A DNA stretch of 15,375 bases from an uncultured Faecalibacterium sp. (GCA_900772565.1 CAAHET010000032.1:1-15375); one strand, 5' to 3'; numbered from the stretch's first letter, positions 7,196-14,072 are shown. The notes: a model not told the origin generated them from the letters alone. Numbers and translations are program-made.

Positions 7196-8749
7196 TCAGA
7201 CCTCAAAGTTGGGGTCGTCCTTCAGCATGTGGATGTTGGACATAAAGGCGCTCTGCTCGGGGTCTGTGAACTCGGCATCCTTCACATACTTGTTCAGCAC
7301 AGCTGCGGTGCGCACGGGGTCGGCAATGGTACCGGCACCACCGATGCAGCCGCCGGGGCAGCCCATGCCTTCCAGCAGGTAGCCGTTGTACTTACCGGCC
7401 TTGGCCAGCATCAGCAGCTTCTTGCAGTCGGCCAGACCCTGTGCGGAGGCGATCTTCACCTCCATATCGGGACGCCATTCCTTGATCTTGTCGGCAACGG
7501 CCTTGGCAACGCCGCCGGACTGTGCAAAGCCGCGGCCTGCAGCGGAAGCGTAGCACAGATCCATCTCGGCGGGATCTACTTCCAGATTATCCACATCCAG
7601 ATCCTTTGCCTCGATGATACCTGCCAGTTCCTCAAAGGTCAGCACAAAGTCCACATCAGAGCGGACGGTGCGGCGGGAGGCTTCCAGCTTCTTGGCAGCG
7701 CAGGGTCCGATGAAGCACATACGGGCCTCGGGGTCGGCCTGCTTCATCATGCGGGCAGTGAACACCATGGGGGTCATGGTCATAGAGATGTTCTTGGCAA
7801 GGCCGGGGAATGCGGTCTTTGCCATCATGCTCCACGCCGGGCAGCAGGAGGTAGCCATGAAGTCCAGCTTCTCGGGCACTTCCTCAAGGAAGTCATGTGC
7901 TTCGTCCACGGTGCACAGGTCGGCACCGATGGCAACCTCCACCACGTCGCAGAAGCCGATGGCCTTCAGGGCAGACTTCAGCTTGCCGGTAGAAGCCAGA
8001 GAGGGGAACTGGTTGATAAAGGCGGGAGCGACTAGCGCATAGATGCGGTCGCCGCGGTTGAAGCCCTGAATCAGCTGATAGATCTGACCCTTGTCGGCAA
8101 TGGCACCGAAGGGGCAGTTCACCAGACACTGACCGCAGGACACGCACTTGCTGTAATCGATCTCGGCACGGCCCAGCTCGTCAGAGTGGATAGCGCCCAT
8201 GCCGCAGGCAGCGGCGCAGGGGCGCTCGGTCTTGACGATGGCATTGTAGGGGCAGACGGTGACGCAGCGGCCGCACTTGATGCACTTGTCCTGATCGATG
8301 GTGGAGCGGCCGCTCTCCCAAGTAATGGCCTTCTTGGGGCACACTTCCATACAGGGGTGTGCAAGGCAGCCCTGACACAGGTCAGACACCTTGACCAGCT
8401 TTTCGGGGCAGCGGTTGCAGGCAAACTTGATCACGTTGACCAGCGGGGGATCGTAGTACTTATCGGCGATGGAGGCGTCCTCCAGACCGGAGACCACGCT
8501 GTTGTGCTCGTCCATGCGGCGGGTGGGCAGACCCATAGCCAGACGCACGCGCTCCTCGACGATGGCGCGCTCCAGGAAGATGTCCTTGCGCAGTTTGCCC
8601 TCCTCACCGGGGATGATGGTATAGGGGATCTTGCGCATCAGGTGGTTGGCCTGCTCGCCCTTGACGTTGGCGTAAGCCATACGGGCGACCTCGGTAAACA
8701 CCTGACGGCGGATCTGGATGACCGTGGTATTGATTCCTCTGAAACTCAT
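7196..8749 (-). CDS. monomeric [FeFe] hydrogenase (group B-like)
   Basis: A 517-residue iron-only hydrogenase that couples ferredoxin-type electron transfer to proton reduction during fermentation. The start at 8749 (MSFRGINTTVIQIRRQ) has AGGAGA seven bases upstream and matches the usual family N-terminus. Iron-sulphur cysteines occur as CQGCLAHPCMEVCP (C125-C137), CIKCGRCVTVCP (C156-C166) with nearby C178 and C182, and CVSCGQCLVNCP (C202-C212). The H-cluster domain has L1 TSCCPAW (T300-W306; C302 the likely proton-relay cysteine, C303 a ligand), L2 FIGPCAAKKLE (C350) and L3 EGMGCPGGCIGG (C464, C468). The methionine of the group A VMPC motif is replaced by Gly348. It is a single-gene unit with its own promoter and terminator. 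The HydE/F/G maturases are not in the window. Assignment to group B rests on remembered family features. Confidence 0.94.
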   Translation of the reverse strand: MSFRGINTTVIQIRRQVFTEVARMAYANVKGEQANHLMRKIPYTIIPGEEGKLRKDIFLERAIVEERVRLAMGLPTRRMDEHNSVVSGLEDASIADKYYDPPLVNVIKFACNRCPEKLVKVSDLCQGCLAHPCMEVCPKKAITWESGRSTIDQDKCIKCGRCVTVCPYNAIVKTERPCAAACGMGAIHSDELGRAEIDYSKCVSCGQCLVNCPFGAIADKGQIYQLIQGFNRGDRIYALVAPAFINQFPSLASTGKLKSALKAIGFCDVVEVAIGADLCTVDEAHDFLEEVPEKLDFMATSCCPAWSMMAKTAFPGLAKNISMTMTPMVFTARMMKQADPEARMCFIGPCAAKKLEASRRTVRSDVDFVLTFEELAGIIEAKDLDVDNLEVDPAEMDLCYASAAGRGFAQSGGVAKAVADKIKEWRPDMEVKIASAQGLADCKKLLMLAKAGKYNGYLLEGMGCPGGCIGGAGTIADPVRTAAVLNKYVKDAEFTDPEQSAFMSNIHMLKDDPNFEV

Positions 8750-8835
8750 TCCAATCTCTCCTTGCTCAGAAACAGCCAAAAAACGGAGCCGCCTGCCCTG
8801 TGTGCAGAGCATAAAAACGGCGCTATACGGGCGCG

Positions 8836-8885
8836 GATGGTACCGTGCTGGTTGCTTACAGCACGCCGGACCCGATAAATCCATC
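8836..8885 (-). promoter_or_regulatory. structured 5' leader element of the hydrogenase mRNA
   Basis: Right at the predicted transcript start, GATGG (8885-8881) can pair with CCATC (8840-8836). This encloses a perfect 7-bp hairpin CGTGCTG/CAGCACG (8865-8859 with 8850-8844) with an 8-nt loop. Downstream in the same ~130-nt leader are two GC-rich stretches, each followed by a T-run (near 8815 and 8779). I do not recognise a known riboswitch class. The leader is also open in frame with the hydrogenase, so it could in principle be translated. Confidence 0.35.
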
Positions 8886-8888
8886 TTC

Positions 8889-8917
8889 ATTTTAACATAA
8901 AGACGTGCGTATGGAAA
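8889..8917 (-). promoter_or_regulatory. promoter of the hydrogenase gene
   Basis: On the minus strand, -35 TTTCCA (8917-8912) and -10 TAAAAT (8894-8889) are 17 bases apart. A TG one base upstream of the -10 (TGTTAAAAT) gives an extended -10. The start would lie near 8882, leaving a leader of roughly 130 nt before the hydrogenase ATG. The region upstream of it is strongly A/T-rich. Confidence 0.6.
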
Positions 8918-8923
8918 GGGCAA

Positions 8924-8954
8924 AATACAAAAATCGTTAAAAAATTATTGTATT
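8924..8954. repeat. 7-bp inverted repeat upstream of the hydrogenase promoter
   Basis: AATACAA (8924-8930) and TTGTATT (8948-8954) are perfect inverted arms separated by 17 A/T-rich bases, so their centres lie 24 bp apart. They sit about 7 to 37 bases upstream of the hydrogenase -35 box, where an activator or repressor could bind. As an RNA hairpin it is not followed by a T-run, so it is a poor terminator for mtaB. Chance occurrence in A/T-rich DNA is possible. Confidence 0.3.
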
Positions 8955-8994
8955 CATGCGGATGCACAGAATGTACAAGTAAAATGAAAAATTT

Positions 8995-10290
8995 TCAGCA
9001 AAGTGCTGCACGCACCCGCTCGCCATCGTAGCGGCCCAGCTTTACCCGCACGATCTGCCCGCTCTCACAGCCGGGGGCAGAGACCACCACCGGAATGTAC
9101 AGCCGGGTGTAGCCGGTAAACAGCGTGCCGGACAGAGGCGTTTCCAACAGCACCTCATCCTCGGTGCCCTCAAAAGCAGCCAGCGTCTCGCAGCGCACCT
9201 GCTCGGCCACGGCGTTCATGCGGCGGCTGCGCTCCTGCTTTTCCCGCTCGTGGATCTGATCCGGGAAATCATAGGCGGGGGTGCCGCTGCGGCGGGAGTA
9301 CGGGAACACATGCACCTTGACAAAGCCGATCTTCTTCAAAAATTCGCAGCTCTCCTCAAAGTCGTCTGCGGTCTCGCCGGGGAATCCGCAGATGCAGTCG
9401 GTGGTAAAGCTGACCGGGCGGCTGCCATAGGCGGCGCGGATCTGCTCCACCACCTGTGCGTACTCCTGCGCGGTGTACACTCGGCGCATCCGGCGCAGGG
9501 TGGCGGTGCAGCCGCTCTGCAAACTCAGGTGGAACTGGGGGCAAAGCTTTTCCACCGCCGCCAAGCGGGAGATGAACTCCGGGGTGAGCATATCGGGGTC
9601 AAGACTGCCCAGACGGATGCGCTCGATGCCCGGCACCTGTGCGCACTTTTCCACCAACTCCACAAGGTTCGTGCCGGTATCCAGCCCGTAGCTGGGCAGG
9701 GAGATGGCGCTGAGCACCACCTCGCGGTAGCCCGCAGCGGCTAGCTGGTGCAGCTCGGCCAGAATGCTCTCCTCGGCGCGGCTGCGCACCGGCCCGCGGG
9801 CGCGGGGGATGACGCAGTAGGCGCACTGCCGGTTACAGCCGTCCTCTACCTTGATAAAGGCGCGGGTGTGGGTCTCGAACCGCTCCACCGGCAGCTCCTC
9901 GAACTGCTCACCGCGCTGGTGCGGGGCAATTGCTACGATACGCTCGTGGCCGTCCAGCAGCTTTTGCACGTTCTCCAAAATGGCCTTGCGGTCGCCGTTG
10001 CCGCACACAAGGTCGGCCTCCATGAACTGTGCGGCCTCCTCCGGGAAGGCCTGCGGGTAGCAGCCGGTCAGCACCGTCACCGCACCCGGGTTCTCGCGCT
10101 TTTTGCGGCGCAGCCACTTGCGGCTTTTCTGGTCGCCGAAGTTGGTCACGGTGCAGCTGTTCACGATGAACACGTCCGCTGCCTCGCCTTCCTGCGCAAT
10201 GGTAAAGCCGTGGGCGCGGAACAGCTGTTCCAGCGCGCCGGTCTCGTTCAGGTTGACCTTGCAGCCCAAGGTATAAAAACAAACTCGCAT
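8995..10290 (-). CDS. mtaB: tRNA (t6A37) methylthiotransferase MtaB
   Basis: A 431-residue radical-SAM methylthiotransferase that converts t6A37 to ms2t6A37 in ANN-decoding tRNAs. The N-terminal MTTase domain starts MRVCFYTLGCKVNLNETGAL and holds the three cluster cysteines C10, C46 (VNSCTVT) and C77 (TGCYPQ). The radical-SAM motif GCNRQCAYCVIPRARG gives C152, C156 and C159. A C-terminal TRAM-like region lies at about 372-430. The GCKVN opening and CxYCVIPRARG favour MtaB over MiaB or RimO. I chose the ATG at 10290 because it starts at the domain and has AGGAA nine bases upstream; the frame reaching 10383 adds unrelated residues across the promoter. The SAM-domain segment VVLSAISLPSYG departs from the common LTGI-x-x-x-SYG. 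No convincing intrinsic terminator follows; transcription may run into the hydrogenase control region. Confidence 0.94.
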   Translation of the reverse strand: MRVCFYTLGCKVNLNETGALEQLFRAHGFTIAQEGEAADVFIVNSCTVTNFGDQKSRKWLRRKKRENPGAVTVLTGCYPQAFPEEAAQFMEADLVCGNGDRKAILENVQKLLDGHERIVAIAPHQRGEQFEELPVERFETHTRAFIKVEDGCNRQCAYCVIPRARGPVRSRAEESILAELHQLAAAGYREVVLSAISLPSYGLDTGTNLVELVEKCAQVPGIERIRLGSLDPDMLTPEFISRLAAVEKLCPQFHLSLQSGCTATLRRMRRVYTAQEYAQVVEQIRAAYGSRPVSFTTDCICGFPGETADDFEESCEFLKKIGFVKVHVFPYSRRSGTPAYDFPDQIHEREKQERSRRMNAVAEQVRCETLAAFEGTEDEVLLETPLSGTLFTGYTRLYIPVVVSAPGCESGQIVRVKLGRYDGERVRAALC

Positions 10291-10339
10291 GAGAGGGATT
10301 CCTTTCCACAAAATGGGATAAAAATAGGGTCTACTTTTC

Positions 10340-10369
10340 ATTATATAACAAAACAACGGCAGCACGCAA
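10340..10369 (-). promoter_or_regulatory. promoter of mtaB
   Basis: On the minus strand a perfect -10 TATAAT (10345-10340) is preceded by TTGCGT (10369-10364) with an 18-base spacer. The start near 10333 gives a leader of about 40 nt to the mtaB ATG. Confidence 0.65.
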
Positions 10370-10414
10370 GACCGGAATTGCAACGTCTGACGGCAAATCG
10401 TGGAAAACTAGCGG

Positions 10415-10445
10415 CAAAAAAGGATGGACACAATGTCCATCCTTT
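10415..10445 (-). terminator. intrinsic terminator of the Tat-signal lipoprotein gene
   Basis: On the minus strand a perfect 12-bp stem AAAGGATGGACA/TGTCCATCCTTT (10445-10434 with 10430-10419) with a 3-nt loop continues into a T-run (TTTTTT, overlapping the 3' stem end). It starts 11 nt after the stop codon. The plus strand has no T-run after the stem, so it terminates minus-strand transcription. Confidence 0.93.
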
Positions 10446-10456
10446 GGGCGCAAATA

Positions 10457-11041
10457 TCAGCGGGTAACAGTAACAGCGATGACGACCTTGTTGTCGGCAA
10501 TGACCAGATTATTGGCCACAGTGTTATCCAGTGTAATGGTAAAGCCGGGGTATTTGCTGCTCAGCTTCTGCTTGACCAGTGCCAGAGCCTTCTCAGAAGG
10601 GATTTTCTTCAGTCCCTTTGGAACGGTCTGTGTGCCGGTGGCAGCAGTCTTGCCGTTGACGATAATGGTGTACGCCACATTCACGGTGACAACCTTGACG
10701 ACCAGCTCCATGGTCATCTTGCCAGTCTTGGAATCGGTCAGGATCTTGCCGTTGTCCTTAATGGTGCTATCCACGGCAATATCCACATCCTTATACTCGG
10801 TATACTTCTTTTTAATGATATCCAGCACACCGTTGGGATCGACCATGGCGACCTTTACAATAACGTACGGCATTGTTGTGGTGCCCAGAACCTTATAGTT
10901 CTTGCTGCCTTCCTCGTGAAGCTTAACGGTGACCTCAACATCATCCACGGCCTTGCAGCCAGTCAGCATAGAAGCACCAGTAGCGGCAACCGCAGTGACG
11001 CCAGCCAGTTTCAGGAACGAACGGCGAGAAATCGTGTTCAT
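10457..11041 (-). CDS. predicted lipoprotein with twin-arginine signal, function unknown
   Basis: A 194-residue protein that I do not recognise beyond its signal. The N-terminus reads SRRSFLKLAG (R6, R7), a near-perfect twin-arginine motif. A small hydrophobic stretch follows, ending in LTGC (lipobox, C29). It would therefore be a folded-export (Tat) lipoprotein tethered to the outer face of the membrane. The mature ~165 residues are Lys/Val/Thr-rich and beta-strand-like, with no cysteine after C29 and no visible cofactor motif. The start has GGAGGG seven bases upstream. It is a single-gene unit with its own promoter and a strong terminator, divergent from the carboxypeptidase gene. Similar 'twin-arginine signal' hypothetical proteins are commonly annotated in Faecalibacterium. 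The Sec route remains possible if the genome lacks TatAC. Confidence 0.85.
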   Translation of the reverse strand: MNTISRRSFLKLAGVTAVAATGASMLTGCKAVDDVEVTVKLHEEGSKNYKVLGTTTMPYVIVKVAMVDPNGVLDIIKKKYTEYKDVDIAVDSTIKDNGKILTDSKTGKMTMELVVKVVTVNVAYTIIVNGKTAATGTQTVPKGLKKIPSEKALALVKQKLSSKYPGFTITLDNTVANNLVIADNKVVIAVTVTR

Positions 11042-11096
11042 AAGAATCCCTCCAAAATAAAATCAATACGTCCAAAGCACAGGCGGTTTCCTGTTA

Positions 11097-11130
11097 AGTA
11101 TAGCATACCGCAAAATAAAGCGTCTTGCAA
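11097..11130 (-). promoter_or_regulatory. promoter of the Tat-signal lipoprotein gene
   Basis: Two overlapping readings exist on the minus strand. TTGCAA (11130-11125) with a 17-base spacer leads to TATGCT (11107-11102). Five bases on, TATACT (11102-11097) carries an extended TGC upstream and is the better -10 by sequence, though without a well-spaced -35. Either would place the start 45-55 nt before the ATG. TTGCAA is its own reverse complement, and on the plus strand it lies 17 bases before TGTAAA (11148-11153), a weak candidate -10 for the divergent gene. Confidence 0.5.
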
Positions 11131-11160
11131 CGGATGTGTTCACACTTTGTAAACAAGTGC
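11131..11160. promoter_or_regulatory. palindromic sequences between the divergent genes
   Basis: TGTGTTCACA (arms TGTG/CACA, two-base centre) near 11135-11144 is followed, sharing bases, by CACTTTGTAAACAAGTG (arms CACTT/AAGTG, seven-base centre) near 11143-11159. They lie upstream of the lipoprotein -35 and over the possible start region of the carboxypeptidase transcript, where a shared regulator could act. No known operator consensus is matched. Confidence 0.25.
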
Positions 11161-11194
11161 TGAATTTATGCGTCAAAACTGAACAACCTGCCCA

Positions 11195-11223
11195 GCGGCA
11201 TACCCGCACAGGCGGCGGCATAC
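11195..11223. repeat. short direct repeat in the carboxypeptidase leader
   Basis: GCGGCATAC occurs at 11195-11203 and again at 11215-11223, a 20-base period close to two helical turns, about 40-65 bases before the carboxypeptidase start codon. It may be a binding site or chance in a GC-rich leader. Confidence 0.2.
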
Positions 11224-11260
11224 ACTGCAAAAAGAGAGTTTGCGCGGGGAGGTATGAGGA

Positions 11261-12493
11261 ATGGAACGGAGAAATCTGGCGCTGCTGTGCGCGGGGGTAG
11301 TCTGCTTCTGGCTGTTTGCACTGGCCTTCGGCACGGCGCAGGGCAAGGGGCTGCGCATCCAACCGGCGGTGCAAACGCAGGCAGAACCGGCAGTGCAGAC
11401 CCTGACGGTCACCCCGCCGCAGCTTGCCCTGCCCTGCCGTGCGGCGATTCTCATCGACCAGACCAGCGGCACAGTGCTTTACGAGATGAATGCCGACCAG
11501 ACTATGCCCATCGCCTCCATTACCAAGGTGATGACCCTGCTGCTCACCTTTGAGGCAGTGCATGCCGGGCGGCTGACCATGGACACCGCTGTGCCGGTCA
11601 GTGAGCACGCCTACCACATGGGCGGCAGTCAAATCTGGCTGGAGCCCGGGGAGCAGTTCACGCTGGACGAGATGCTCAAAGCCATCTGTGTGTCCTCTGC
11701 CAACGATGCAGCGGTGGCGGTGGCGGAACTGGTGGGCGGCAGCGAACCAGCCTTTGTACAGCAGATGAATGCCCGCGCTGCAGAGCTGGGCATGGAGCAC
11801 ACCACCTTCCGCAACGCCTGCGGGCTGGACACCGAAGGGCATCTTTCCACCGCACGGGATGTGGCCATCATGAGCCGCACCATTCTGAACACCTGCCCGG
11901 AGGTGCTGCACTATACCGGCATCTGGACGGACACCCTACGGGGCGGGCAGACCCAGCTGGTGAACACCAATAAGCTTTTGCGGCGGTACAACGGCATCAC
12001 CGGGCTCAAGACCGGCACCACCGGCGGGGCGGGCGTGTGCATTACCGCCAGCGCCACCCGGGACGGACTGGATCTCATCGCAGTGGTGCTGGGTGCACCC
12101 TCCAGCAAGGAACGGTTCGAAGCCGCTACCACCCTGCTGGACTACGGCTTTGCAGCCTACCGCGCCGCACCGGTGCCCCTGCCGGAGGATCGTCCGCTGC
12201 AATTAAAGGTAAAGGGCAGCACGGAGGAAACTGTGCCGCTGGATTACGCCGCTCTGCCCTCCACCGCCCTGCTGACTGCCGAAAGCTCCGGGCAGCTGAC
12301 CGTGCATCTATCCCTGCCCGACACGCTGGAAGCTCCGGTGACACGGGGACAGACGGTGGGCAAGGCGCAGCTGCTGTGCGGAGAAGCGGTGCAGGGGGAG
12401 TACCCGGTGTGCGCCGCCGCCGATGCGCCTCGCATGGATTTTGACACCGCCTTGCAGCTGCTGTGGGACAGCCTGCGGGGAGCCGCAGCATGA
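11261..12493 (+). CDS. D-alanyl-D-alanine carboxypeptidase (DacF/DacA type PBP, family S11)
   Basis: A 410-residue low-molecular-weight penicillin-binding protein that trims the terminal D-Ala from peptidoglycan stem peptides. An N-terminal hydrophobic signal (residues 7-27) precedes the serine-peptidase domain. The three catalytic motifs are S86-I-T-K89 (ASITKVM), S146-A-N148 (SSANDAA) and K250-T-G252 (LKTGTTGGAG). A C-terminal beta-domain (about 305-390) is typical of DacA/DacF. The final helix (FDTALQLLWDSLRG) could be the amphipathic membrane anchor. The start has GGGGAGG eight bases upstream. It is the first plus-strand gene, divergent from the lipoprotein. No confident promoter is visible, only a weak TTGCAA-17-TGTAAA. 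DacF homologues in spore formers act in cortex synthesis, but nothing here points to sporulation. Confidence 0.94.
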   Translation: MERRNLALLCAGVVCFWLFALAFGTAQGKGLRIQPAVQTQAEPAVQTLTVTPPQLALPCRAAILIDQTSGTVLYEMNADQTMPIASITKVMTLLLTFEAVHAGRLTMDTAVPVSEHAYHMGGSQIWLEPGEQFTLDEMLKAICVSSANDAAVAVAELVGGSEPAFVQQMNARAAELGMEHTTFRNACGLDTEGHLSTARDVAIMSRTILNTCPEVLHYTGIWTDTLRGGQTQLVNTNKLLRRYNGITGLKTGTTGGAGVCITASATRDGLDLIAVVLGAPSSKERFEAATTLLDYGFAAYRAAPVPLPEDRPLQLKVKGSTEETVPLDYAALPSTALLTAESSGQLTVHLSLPDTLEAPVTRGQTVGKAQLLCGEAVQGEYPVCAAADAPRMDFDTALQLLWDSLRGAAA

Positions 12494-12564
12494 CCGTGTA
12501 CCGAAAAAGGCGCTTCAGCGCACAAAAGTGCGCCGGACGTTCGGCAGAACTGTTGGATACCTGA
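12490..12564 (+). CDS. possible 24-residue small ORF overlapping the carboxypeptidase stop
   Basis: An ATG at 12490 overlaps the upstream TGA stop as ATGA and opens a 24-codon frame (MTVYRKRRFSAQ... ending ELLDT, stop at 12562-12564). GGGGAG lies about eight bases upstream. The peptide is basic at its N-terminus and matches nothing I recognise. It could be a coupled small protein, the remnant of a lost downstream gene, or chance. The same bases also form a GC-rich hairpin. Confidence 0.2.
   Translation: MTVYRKRRFSAQKCAGRSAELLDT
12501..12544. other. GC-rich inverted repeats downstream of the carboxypeptidase gene
   Basis: In plus-strand RNA CCGAA (12501-12505) can pair with TTCGG (12540-12544). 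Inside it, either GGCGC/GCGCC (12509-12513 with 12530-12534) or GCGCAC/GTGCGC with an AAAA loop (12518-12533) can form. No T-run follows on the plus strand. On the minus strand the stem is followed by five T residues, so it would act better as a terminator of antisense transcription coming from the pgi side. It may also stabilise the 3' end of the carboxypeptidase mRNA. Confidence 0.4.
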
Positions 12565-12628
12565 ACAAATCTAGATGAAGAAACAAAAAAACACTATTAA
12601 AATTGTATGAAATCTAAGGAATTTGACC

Positions 12629-12657
12629 TTGACTTTACCCGGAGGGAACGGTACACT
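12629..12657 (+). promoter_or_regulatory. sigma-A promoter of pgi
   Basis: TTGACT (12629-12634) is followed after exactly 17 bases by TACACT (12652-12657). A second -35-like TTGACC lies directly upstream (12623-12628), which gives a tandem TTGACCTTGACT. An A/T-rich tract (about 12570-12622) precedes it and could act as an UP element. The start near 12664 leaves a leader of about 55 nt. Confidence 0.7.
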
Positions 12658-12718
12658 TATACCAAGATATTTCCTCGCAGGGCAAAGGCCCGGCAGAACG
12701 TTTGGAGGTTTTAATAAA

Positions 12719-14050
12719 ATGAGTGTCGCACTGAACACGAAACACCTCTCCAGCTTCATCAGCGAAGAGGAATATGCAGCTATTTACCCGCAGGTAGAAG
12801 CCGCTCACAAGCAGCTGGAAGCCAAGAACGGCCCCGGCAGCGATTTTCTGGGCTGGATGACCCTGCCCCGGGATTATGACAAGGAAGAGTTCGCCCGCAT
12901 CAAGGCAGCCGCTGCCAAGATCCGCGAGGACTCTGACGTTCTGGTGGTGGCCGGCATCGGCGGCAGCTATCTGGGCGCACGCGCTGTTGTGGAAGCCGTT
13001 AAGGGTATGTACCACAACGAGCTGGAAGATGGTCTGAAGATCTACTTCTGCGGCAACAGCATCAGCCCCACCTACCTGAACAACATCATCAGCCTGTGCA
13101 AGGGCAAGCGCTTCTCCATCAACGTCATCTCCAAGTCCGGCACCACCACCGAGACCTCTCTGGCCTTCCGTGTGCTGCGTGAGCTGCTGGAAAAGGAGAT
13201 GGGCGTGGAGGAAGCCAACAAGCGCATCTACGCCACTACCGACCGTGCCAAGGGCACCTTGAAGCAGCTGGCTGACGCACAGGGCTGGCCCACCTTTGTA
13301 GTTCCCGATGACGTGGGCGGCCGCTACTCCGTGCTGAGCGCCGTGGGTCTGCTGCCCATCGCCGCCGCCGGCATCGACATCGATGCTCTGATGCAGGGCG
13401 CTGCCGATGCTATGGAGCGCTTCTCCGTGCTGAGCCCCGATAACGATGCTTACAAGTACGCCGCCATCCGCAACATCCTGTACCGCAAGGGCAAGGCTGT
13501 GGAGATCTTGGAGTGCTACGAGCCGGACTTCACCCTGATGAACGAGTGGTACAAGCAGCTGTTCGGCGAGAGCGAGGGCAAGGACAATAAGGGTCTGTTC
13601 CCCGCAAGCTGTATCTTCTCCACCGACCTGCACTCTATGGGTCAGTTCATTCAGGAAGGCGCCCGCATCATGTTCGAGACCATCGTAGACGTGAAGAAGC
13701 CCGCGCAGGATCTGTTCATCGATACGCTGGAGGGCAACTTCGACGGCCTGAACTTCCTTGCAAACCAGAACATGAGCGTGGTCAACCGCAAGGCTATGGA
13801 AGGCACCATTCTGGCACACACCGACGGCGGCGTGCCCGAGGTGCTGATTGAGGTAGACGACCTGTCTGCTTATAATGTGGGCTACCTGATCTACTTCTTC
13901 TGGCGTGCCTGTGCCTGCAGCGGCTACCTGCTGAGCGTGAACCCCTTCAACCAGCCCGGCGTGGAAAGCTACAAGAAGAACATGTTCGCCCTGCTGGGCA
14001 AGCCCGGCTACGAGGGCCTGACCGCAGAGCTGGAAGCAAAACTGAAGTAA
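12719..14050 (+). CDS. pgi: glucose-6-phosphate isomerase
   Basis: A 443-residue phosphoglucose isomerase interconverting glucose-6-phosphate and fructose-6-phosphate in the cytoplasm. The length fits the short Firmicutes type. Visible landmarks are the sugar-phosphate loop GIGGSYLGARA (79-89), SKSGTTTETSLAF (138-150), DVGGRYSVLSAVGLLP (198-213), the catalytic-glutamate region FGESEGKD (282-289), H305 in TDLHSMGQF, and the C-terminal signature FNQPGVESYKK (410-420) with its catalytic lysine. I chose the ATG at 12719 because GGAGG lies ten bases upstream and the protein begins as family members do; the longer frame from 12623 would run through the promoter. Codon use is strongly biased to C-ending codons, in keeping with high expression. 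The P-loop gene follows 61 bases later without an intervening terminator. Confidence 0.97.
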   Translation: MSVALNTKHLSSFISEEEYAAIYPQVEAAHKQLEAKNGPGSDFLGWMTLPRDYDKEEFARIKAAAAKIREDSDVLVVAGIGGSYLGARAVVEAVKGMYHNELEDGLKIYFCGNSISPTYLNNIISLCKGKRFSINVISKSGTTTETSLAFRVLRELLEKEMGVEEANKRIYATTDRAKGTLKQLADAQGWPTFVVPDDVGGRYSVLSAVGLLPIAAAGIDIDALMQGAADAMERFSVLSPDNDAYKYAAIRNILYRKGKAVEILECYEPDFTLMNEWYKQLFGESEGKDNKGLFPASCIFSTDLHSMGQFIQEGARIMFETIVDVKKPAQDLFIDTLEGNFDGLNFLANQNMSVVNRKAMEGTILAHTDGGVPEVLIEVDDLSAYNVGYLIYFFWRACACSGYLLSVNPFNQPGVESYKKNMFALLGKPGYEGLTAELEAKLK

Positions 14051-14072
14051 AAGCCGAACGTAAAAAATGATC

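Noticed and set aside
8750..8923. N-terminal extension of the hydrogenase to the ATG at 8923
   Set aside because: It crosses the predicted promoter and lacks a ribosome site, whereas the ATG at 8749 has AGGAGA and begins with the family-typical residues. In-frame openness of the leader is noted as a finding.
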